A DNA stretch of 64,000 bases from Phoronis australis (lineage: Eukaryota; Phoronida; Phoronidae): assembly GCA_002633005.1 (NCBI GenBank), contig NMRA01000203.1, positions 413,818 through 477,817 on the forward strand, read 5' to 3'. Below, piece after piece: positions 55,920 through 64,000 of the stretch. The notes under the pieces were generated by a model. That model saw nothing but the letters and a program-made list of their open reading frames with translations. It was not told where the DNA came from and made no database searches. The translations under genes were made by a program, and so were the position numbers. Position 1 is the first letter of the stretch. Each line of letters opens with the position of its first letter.

Positions 55920-58310
55920 TAATAGTTGTAATACGCCACCAGAGCGGTTTTAGGAAGTCAATAAATTTCTGATCGCCTGGAAACTTGACCCGGGCAAGGC
56001 GGACATTCCGTGACATTATGTGGTTTCTTTAATTCAATTACCACCAGTGGAGGATTAACGATAATAATATCATGTGCTCACGGTTGGACCTCCCCTTCCA
56101 AATCTCGGGGGCATTCCCACTGACTAGTCAAACAAGGACGGGACCTTGAAAACGGTCACTTTTAAAGCAACAGGTAGGTCACTACCATCACCACCTGACG
56201 GGATTATGGGAGGTTTTTTGACACTGAGAGGTCCCGCTTCGGGTCAAGATAGGTCCCATAAATCAAGGAATCTCAAGGCAGTAGCTTACAGAGGGGGGAG
56301 GGCGACAACCCCGGGCATCCACATCATGGGGGCATCCAAACAGTGCGAAGGGCGACAGACGTGGGGGCACTTCCATATCTGGGTTATACGGGACGTGCCG
56401 TCCAGAAGGGTCACTTTTCCGGCCAAATTCCTGGCTCTACGAAACGGTACTGTTTTCGTCTACAGTCTCTACGGAAGGATCCAATATTTTGGCTATAAAT
56501 CACTACAAAAGAGTAGCATTTTCACCATAAATCTCTACGGAGGGGTATGGGATTGATCACTTATACACACCTAGAGTATATTTGGGGCTTTCAGAATGCG
56601 ATCACCTGGATGCAATCGCTTCTCGACCGGTTTCTGTACGTGGACCGTGCGTAAGTTTCCGTATTGTTTACCAGTCACCGGCAGGATCGCAAAAGGTGAC
56701 CTTTCATGAGATTTTCCTGAGGAAAGGTGACATACGGAAATTCTTTACGAAAGTGAGTTTTTATGGAATTTCCATACGTCCGCTGGACCCAAAAGAGTCC
56801 GTACCAGGGAGCAGAGAGACAGCTCGACCTCAGAAGGTCGACAAAGCTACATCTAGTAAAGGAAATCGCTCCGGGCATCACCAAACCTCTGCACCATGCT
56901 GGGCCTAGGATTTGTGTGACTAACTCGCTTCTCACCAGCTAGCATTTTGTTCCACAGATTGGTATTTTCCCGTTTTTCTTTCGTCTTTGTTCAGTCGTTG
57001 TGTGTATATCGAACATGCATAGGCCTACCCGAACCGGCACCTTTTTATTTAGGGTCACGATAAGTGACCGGTAGTCGTACCATTCGGATCCAGGATTTCA
57101 AAAGGGGATGCTCATAATTCAGATCCGTAGCCGGGAGGGAGCGGGAGTTTGAGGGATTCGATTGAATTCAACTTCGGGAAAAGGCCCACTTTAACGGAAA
57201 GTTGTGACACGTGGGGGTTCAACCGTGTTGGCAGAGAAAGCCATGTAAAGTTGGGGAATAAGAGCGTCAAGGTCGAGCGGAACAGCAGATAAACTGTACA
57301 AAATATTGAGAAACCGTGAATTAAAATCCAATCACAAAAAATGTGGGCAAAGACATAAAATTTGATCAGAGATCTGCTTTCCAATAAGACTTTCCACAAA
57401 AATTGCACAAAAACGGTTTAATGTGGAGTTTTTGACCATTTAAGATAAAAATGCACTACCCTTTATTAAGGTTTTCTTAGCACTGCCATCCAGTTTTGTC
57501 GTCATTTTTCGTCAAAACAGGATTTTGCTCACGTAATGTTTCGTGTAAAAATGAAAGAGCCTTTACTTAAAAGGATGGACGATACACAACTTCACAACTA
57601 TCACCATCGTGCATCAATAATCAAAAACTGTTCCCACAAGGTTCAAATCAACCTCTTTTACCACATAGAACACAACCAAAAACGTTAACTTTGTCATTTT
57701 AGAGATTGCGCATAAAATTTTCCATCTAAAACTATAGTTCGGCCCTCTAATTTGCGATATCCTAGATGAACCAGTGTAGCGATTACGCACTGGGTGTTCA
57801 TGAAACAGGTTTATAATAATATTTTGGGCATTGAGTAAGTTGCTAGTGCCATGTTTGTACATACACGGCACAATGTAAAATAGAGCAGACGTTGCCTTAA
57901 TGTTTGTTCACGTGGCCATAAAAATAACTTTTTTCCACAAACGCACAAAAAGAACACATTAACGTCCTGGGCACCATCACCATAAAATGAACCTTTGATA
58001 CAGTTTCATTGCCCACTCAATAACTCAAAAACTCGAATATATGTTTGACATTTTCCATTCCGCTTTAAAACACAATTCGTAGTTTTACGGCCGAAAAAAA
58101 CGCATTGTGGGGGATATTCTGGCTCGAAGCTGTGTGTTTGAGATTTTATTATAAATCGCCGAATCTTAGCAAGTTTATTTAAGCTTTCAGTCAAAAGTAA
58201 AGCGAAATCGAGACAGCCACCTCGCCAGCTGGTTCGGTGGTGGGCGTCGTGAAAATGGCCGACGCGGGCTGTGTGTAATGCTGATTAAAGAGATACTAAA
58301 CCGTTTTGAA
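55920..58310. other. No recognisable gene
   Basis: Frames at 56146-56556 and 56582-56908 are long but repetitive (Gly/Arg-rich, with a repeated 'yslyGr' pattern from a short DNA repeat near 56460-56550). They have no known domain. The remainder is AT-rich. Confidence 0.35.
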
Positions 58311-58317
58311 TATTTCA

Positions 58318-58560
58318 ACAAATTGGAAATTATGGTCTTTGGTTGGTGGTGATTCTCACAATTGCCGTGGAATTTGCTAAAAGCGTAGGTTACGTTTGGC
58401 TGTTTAGCAGACTTTGGGAGGAGTATTCAAATTTCCCTCCAAGCGTTTGAGAAATGTCGAGGGTTACAGAGTATTGTTGTGTTTCAGAAAACTGGACGGG
58501 AAAGTCGTTTTAGTATCTTTTAATAAGCCAAAGCCGGGTTTGGCATCCTATTGAAGTCGG
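58318..58560 (+). repeat. Dispersed repeat (partner at 47055-47300)
   Basis: Plus-orientation copy of the ITPK1-intron repeat, with 'aaaagcgtaggttacgtttgg', 'agcagactttgg' and 'ggacgggaaagtcg' blocks. It is preceded by 'aaaatggccgacgcgg', a common invertebrate repeat word. Confidence 0.65.
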
Positions 58561-58937
58561 TGTGAAAACAGCCGAGGGGTAACCTCCAGAGGGTAAGTGA
58601 GAAAAAGAGGCGAAGGACCGAAGCACGTTGGATGCGCAACTTCCTTAACATAAATATTTCAGAACGAAATCGAATGCTAGACTGTCGTGCGAGGAAATTG
58701 AACATTTTCGGAAATGCCAAGCTTGCTCGGTTAGAGCGCCGGGCAGGTTTGCGTTCTTCTCCAGTCCCGTTTCAGAAATAGACCTCCAGGCTTACTTTTG
58801 TTGATTAAAAGCGTAAACCTAAAATTATTTTTGAATAGATTACATAATGTTTTCAGTCTTTGACTAGTTAACCAATTGAAACCCTCTATTCCAGTCGGAA
58901 AGTGCCCACCCCCTATGGCGGTAACCATTACCAAAGC

Positions 58938-59107
58938 ATTTGTGTTGTTGGACATCATGATTGAACTCTACATTTGTGTTGTTGGACATCATGATTGAAC
59001 TCTACATTTGTGTTGTTGGACATCATGATTGAACTCTACATTTGTGTTGTTGGACATCATGATTGAACTCTACATTTGTGTTGTTGGACATCATGATTGA
59101 ACTCTGC
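58938..59107. repeat. Tandem repeat, 34 bp x 5
   Basis: ATTTGTGTTGTTGGACATCA plus TGATTGAACTCTAC, repeated exactly five times, with one A/G change in the last unit. Near-identity indicates recent expansion. Confidence 0.98.
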
Positions 59108-59460
59108 ATTTGACACCCGCTAAAAGCAAAATTACAACTGGTTTCGTCCCTGTAAGTTGCATTATAATAAGTGGTGCTTTGATATTTCAAGACAGGCCTT
59201 TTGAGATGTACTATTAAGGGATCGACTCTTGGAGAGGCTATCTATACAGATGCAAGGCCTTTGCCAGCATTGCACGGGGGGGGGGGTCGAATTTCTAGAA
59301 CAGCGGCGCTTTGAATCANGTTGGACCGAAAAAAAACGCCAGTGCTATTTTCCTTTTCACACATCTGTTAAAATTTACATTTCCAATTTTGATCGAAGAT
59401 GTACAACAGACGCAGAAGGAGAGTCAAAAGAAAAGTAGATGAGACCACAGGCCACAGTGG

Positions 59461-60246
59461 TCCTCAGCTTTTGATCGTCCCCAATACATTATATATACTA
59501 CAAGGTATGACACTCCGGACTAGAAATTCCACGGGTGCTTCACTTCAGCCGTCCATAGCAAACACAAAACTCAATAAATTTTCAAAAATCAGAGGTGCAA
59601 TACCATTTACAGTGTCCAGCTCCACAGAGTTCGAAACAGATTCACGGTCAAAACTCCAAAATCTTCCCAAAAAATCGCTACGTACCAGCAATATGCTACA
59701 CGGAAATTGCCGGTTTATCACAGAAGGTCACGACATCAATAACTCCACACTATTCCGTAACCTTTCGTGATGAACCGGCAATTGCCGTCGATTCGTAAGT
59801 CATCGGATTAATCCGTACCCTACTTGACCTTAACCGCGGAAGCATATTGCTAGTACGCAGCGACTTTTTGAGATTTTAGTGCTTTGACCGCGAATTTGTT
59901 GCGAACTCGGTGGACCAGGACACTGGTATTGGCCTGTAATACCTGTCACGGACAGGATCATTGGGGATATGCTGGTGCGCTCTTCCTCACCCCAGACCAT
60001 CCCCGTGACAGCAGAAGGCGCAGAACTCCAGGGCTGACGTTGCCTGTAAGCATTTGATTTGACAGCACTGGTATTGGCAGAAAGAACAATTCCTCATGGT
60101 TTGTTGAACGCCTGTTTTGTGTAAATTTATAGTGTTTTGTGTAATAGCCATGGACGGCTGAAGTGAAGCACCCGTGGAATTTCTACTCCGGAGTGTCATA
60201 CCTTGTATTCTATATAGTGTGTTGGAGGCGGTCAGAATTTGAGGAC
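59461..60246. repeat. Inverted repeat, ~110-bp arms, ~570-bp loop
   Basis: 59461-59575 is the reverse complement of about 60143-60246, highest over 'acaaggtatgacactccgga', 'tagaaattccacgggtgc' and 'ttcacttcagccgtccat'. Outer parts (CCTCAGCTTTTGATCG / CCTCAAATTCTGACCG) are more diverged. The open frames on both strands (59399-59770, 59987-60301) share residues only because of this palindrome. It is a candidate MITE or fold-back element. Confidence 0.8.
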
Positions 60247-60249
60247 GTC

Positions 60250-61560
60250 TGTGGATGAGACACAAAACACAGGCCGGCTGATACTGGAGAAACGTTAGCA
60301 CTTCGCGTGAGGGAATAAATCTGTACGCTTATGGAGCAGCATCAGTATCAACATCACTACCTAACCGATCACTCCAGAGGCCGCCATTCTGCTCCCGAGC
60401 ATCTCGTTAAACATTTGCACTGTTTTATTTTTTCGATAGATTCTTGGATCTTCGTAACGCACCCCACATACTGTAAAGCACTACTTTGGTGAAAGCTTTA
60501 GTTTCACTTCCGCTTGACCTGCTCTCCGTAAACTGTTCATTCGCGACGGCACATTTCTCCATTTGCCAAAGATATATTCTTTGCTACGATTATCTTTCAC
60601 ACACTAACAACTTATTGCTACAAGGTGGAGTGAGTCAGTGGAGCGGAAACAATAATTCTCATAAATCAAACGCCCATGATGACTAATGTTCAGGGGAAAA
60701 TGCCATCACCTACCCAACAACAAGTGTCAAAGCCGGCCATATCAATCCAAACAGGTTTTATAAACTGCAAATATACCGTAGCCACAAACGTGAAATTATG
60801 AAGGCCGGGTTAGAGATAAAACGCAACACAAGACTGGTAGAAAACCGATTGCGCCCCGACTATTCTACGGATAGCGCGTGAAGTAGTCTGAGCAGTCGGA
60901 CACTTAACAATGAACCTGACAGGATTTTTCTAAAAACATTCCTCGTGACCGAAGTTCGCTGTAACCCAATCAAATTGTATACAGTAGGATAAAATTTTCA
61001 CCAAGGATTACGATTCTGTCTATAGGGCGTACTCAACACTGTTTTTCTTTACAAATCACTCTTGGAAAGTTTCTTGCACGAAAGCACCACATGAACGAAA
61101 AGTAAAGAAGTATTTTATACACTAGTTTACACCAACCAAACCTCTCTGAAGAGGGATTGAACCGATTATTACGCCCGTCAACCTGAAACTGGACTCCACA
61201 GCGTTGAGGGTGGATTCTGATAATTTCAGGTACGTTTTGGTCCCAAACACGGATTTAACTACGTTCCTAAACCTACTGCGTATTCGTGGACTTGTGAGAA
61301 CACTGATTGTCCTTTCTCACGCCGTTCAAGTTCTATTACTAAGTCAATTTTTGGCTTAAATGTGAATAGAGCGTCAACTATACGTTGAATTGCTATTCTC
61401 ATAATCATCGTTGGAAATAGGAAGGAATTTTTTCATGCAACTCCCCAAAAATTTTAAGGACTAAATCCTTATTTATTTTCAATGAAAACAGGGCTCAGTT
61501 TTTAGTTATATTATTAGAAAATGTCATTAATCAAAGAGCAGCACATAATGAAGATAAAAT
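60250..61560. other. No recognisable gene
   Basis: Short frames and no motif. No paired repeat was noticed. Confidence 0.35.
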
Positions 61561-61566
61561 AATCGA

Positions 61567-61812
61567 AAAAGATTACAACTGTGGGTAAAGAACGACACAG
61601 TTCATGCAAAAGATTACAACTGTGGGTAAAGAACGACACAGTTCATGCAAAAGATTACAACTGTGGCTAAAGAACGACACAGTTCATGCAAAAGATTACA
61701 ACTGTGGGTAAAGAACGACACAGTTCATGCAAAAGATTACAACTGTGGCTAAAGAACGACACAGTTCATGCAAAAGATTACAACTGTGGCTAAAGAACGA
61801 CACAGTTCATGC
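61567..61812. repeat. Tandem repeat, 41 bp x 6
   Basis: AAAAGATTACAACTGTGGST followed by AAAGAACGACACAGTTCATGC. Units start at 61567, 61608, 61649, 61690, 61731 and 61772. The only variation is G or C at the S position (G,G,C,G,C,C). Each unit contains ACTGTG...CACAGT, so it can fold as a short hairpin. Confidence 0.98.
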
Positions 61813-62192
61813 AAAAGAGTTAGGGAACTTAGTCGAGTCTCTATTTGGGAATGATTCACGCAACTGGGCACTGGTCAGCTCATTGAATCTCGGTGATGGT
61901 TTCGATTATGCAGTCAAGACTTTTGACGTGAAGGATGCTGCAGCAGTGGATGACAAGAGACGGAATCTGCGTTTACACTGAAAATCGCAAGGATACATTT
62001 ACAATTCCATTCCACAACTTCTCGCCAGCTGGCCATAAATTTGCTCGCGCTGACTATTAACGTATGAGCAGAGAGGCAAAATAAATACTTTGTTAATTTC
62101 CAATCGAAATATGACGCTTCAAACACAGTCGCGATATTTGGATGTCATTATTTCTATGCTTTTTCAACACTGGCAAGTAACTTTGTGAAAAT

Positions 62193-62717
62193 TTGTCCAT
62201 ATGGGACGACTTTGCAATACTATATGGGCGACCGGTGTTTTCCAAGCATGGTTCACATAGCGCCTTCGGATTCATTTTTGATAAACAGACGAAGCTTCAT
62301 CGTCGTTTGAATTTGATTAAGTTTCCGAAAGAACAAATCATACAATTAAAAAAAGGTGATTTCCATGGTTACAGTCGTCAAGAACAACATATCGCACTCT
62401 CATTGGTGTTATCTATGTATATTATAAGACTGATTTTCACAATTTTCAAGGAATGTGATGTTATTGGCAGAACGGATGCCAGTCATAAATCGCACCAAAT
62501 GATACTCTACATTTCACCTGAATGCTCGTTAATGTACAGATATCGCATTTGGGTTGTTCGCGATGCATGGCTGAACACGCCTACACTTCAACCAAACAAG
62601 CATGGGCGAGTGAAATCGGACGCTTTGCATAAACCTATGTTACGCTTCAGTCGTAACAGGATGCTAAACTGGATGACGCAATGTTCAAAACGACTTCAAC
62701 GACAGGATTATTACTAA
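62193..62717 (+). CDS. Unrecognised 174-codon ORF
   Basis: ATG at 62193 to TAA (62715-62717). The protein is basic, with a hydrophobic stretch near residues 68-84 (ALSLVLSMYIIRLIFTIF) and a basic C terminus (FSRNRMLNWMTQCSKRLQRQ). The length is unusual for AT-rich non-coding DNA. No family, splice site or homologous frame was identified. It could be a decayed mobile-element gene or a chance frame. Confidence 0.25.
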   Translation: MSIWDDFAILYGRPVFSKHGSHSAFGFIFDKQTKLHRRLNLIKFPKEQIIQLKKGDFHGYSRQEQHIALSLVLSMYIIRLIFTIFKECDVIGRTDASHKSHQMILYISPECSLMYRYRIWVVRDAWLNTPTLQPNKHGRVKSDALHKPMLRFSRNRMLNWMTQCSKRLQRQDYY

Positions 62718-62719
62718 CA

Positions 62720-64000
62720 CTTCAAGTGAATTAATTATTTTCTTAATTTAAATTACCACGATCAATTTTGAAAGAGATTCGATAATTTTTTAAAATTTTA
62801 TCTTGTTTTGCAATTCACATAAGCATGTATTTAGGCTAATAATGTGTACCCCTTATCAGAATGCTGTGAACATGCTTTTTGGCAAAAATGTAGTTTTTTG
62901 AAACATACGTTATAGGGGAAAAGTCCTTTCACTAGCATTCATTAAACTTTCGTACCAAAATTTTGATAAAAATGCTCATCAAAGCCGTGCCAAGGAAATT
63001 CCATAACAAAATACGTTCAAAAATACGTTCAGATTTTAAGACTTTTCTAAGAATAATACGACTCTTGATTTTAAATCAAACAGAAAAAATAAGGAAAGCT
63101 CCAATAAACAAATCTGAGACTAGACACGATTTTCACACCACGACATTGTGCCGTCAGAAAATTCAAACACAGTTAAAATCGCTGAACTCTTTCTCTATAT
63201 ATCCAGTTCCGAAGTTAGGAGTTAAAACAGCAATCGCTGAAAAACGTATTTTCGTCAACAGCCGAACACTCACCGTTTTGTTCTCAATCTATGTTCCAAA
63301 TACGCTTTACGGTATACACTGAATATGGAGGAAATGCTTTCTATATCACATTACTCTGAGTCAAATGAAGACTGAAAGTAAAGTAGCGGTCTGACTTTGA
63401 CATTATTTAATTCTACTTCAACTGTATTAGTCCAGAGGTTTATGTGAATAGTAAATTAATAGCAATTTTTGAAAGGGATGCCATCAATTTTAGAGCCGAA
63501 AATACAATTTGGGATCATTGTTGGCCAGTATGTACTTCTAGAACTTATTAGCGATGACACAGAGCTACAAATTTGTGATTTTATTCCGAATTGCAGACGT
63601 TAAGAATACGTGTGCGGCTGTTTTTCATGACTAGTCGAGTTGACAGAGGATTCTCGCGTTGAAGCACACGAAACTCAGACGAAACTTCCAACCGTTCATT
63701 ACATTTGGCAATTCATTGTAGTCAGATCGATGCCGTTAACATATTACAGAAACTAAATTTACATGTGTTACCGTTCAAGGTAGGCTTTAAAACAACAAAA
63801 TAGTAAATCCAGAAATGTGACGTCAGCAACATTCCACAAATTCTAGGATCTGTAAAAAATAATTCAAAAGCTTCTCGGTTGATTGGCACAACGTACATTG
63901 GACATGCCAACAATTCAAAATATCCTCATTGTTTTCTTTTTTCTTTTATCGAAACAGCTGGAGGCTGAAACCTGTTAGAAAGAGAGTTTGTTGACCTTTC
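62720..64000. other. No recognisable gene
   Basis: A Lys/Arg-rich frame at 62963-63322 has no domain. The ITPK1 start exon was sought on the minus strand here and not found. Confidence 0.35.

Noticed and set aside
56146-56556. 136-codon plus-strand ORF
   Set aside because: No recognisable family, and its C-terminal half reflects a short DNA repeat around 'ctctacgga'; not supported as a gene.
59399-60301. Apparent homologous proteins on opposite strands sharing GMTLR.RNSTGASLQPS
   Set aside because: The similarity is produced by the inverted repeat at 59461-60246; no domain or coding signal supports either.
1-64000. CRISPR arrays, operons, ribosome-binding sites, phage or plasmid features
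   Set aside because: The tandem arrays have no spacer structure of CRISPR type, genes are spliced, and nothing prokaryotic is visible.

Overview
This is a stretch of animal nuclear DNA, AT-rich by eye, with spliced genes, GT-AG introns, tandem satellites and many decayed transposons. There are no operons and no bacterial or plasmid features. Two findings point to a non-vertebrate deuterostome (hemichordate, echinoderm or cephalochordate type). One is a Gmr1-like Ty3/gypsy element with a SCAN-type gag and integrase placed before reverse transcriptase, a group described from deuterostomes. The other is the pair of cellular genes and the Penelope, Tx1/L1 and THAP relics around them. The species cannot be fixed from the sequence. 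All alignments were done by eye from remembered family features.

Two cellular genes are supported, both on the minus strand. (1) A globin-fold gene at 5305-6628 has two of its three classical exons with canonical B12.2 and G7.0 introns. It lacks the CD1 Phe, distal E7 His and proximal F8 His needed for ordinary heme binding. (2) An inositol-tetrakisphosphate 1-kinase gene (ITPK1) spans 43976-51969. Nine exons can be joined in phase to the stop codon; they include 25-nt and 32-nt microexons. The exon or exons with the start codon were not found.

Layout: 1-4.9 kb holds tandem and inverted repeats, including a palindromic TATCGATA array and a 290-bp tandem triplet. 5.3-6.6 kb is the globin gene. 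10.3-16.2 kb has a THAP exon and a ~5.5-kb element with long inverted repeats around a decayed cysteine-rich ORF. 16.9-18.3 kb is a 5'-truncated L1/Tx1-like LINE. 20-29 kb holds fragments of transposon proteins. 30.4-34.9 kb is the Gmr1-like retrotransposon. 35.4-36.6 kb is a GC-rich 65-bp minisatellite. 37.4-38.7 kb is a Penelope-like relic. 39-41.2 kb has tRNA-like SINE heads and a fold-back array. 44-52 kb is ITPK1; one intron carries an array of CTCF-like motifs spaced mostly 135-165 bp. 54.4-55.9 kb is a second, better preserved Penelope-like element with a tRNA-Ser-like module. 58.9-61.8 kb has short tandem repeats and a fold-back. An unrecognised 174-codon ORF lies at 62.2 kb.

The two genes are unrelated in function. 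Most of the remaining sequence is mobile-element debris. The items most worth a second look are the ligand-less globin, the inverted-repeat element, the altered glycine-loop microexon of ITPK1, the CTCF-like array and the tRNA-like module in the Penelope tail.
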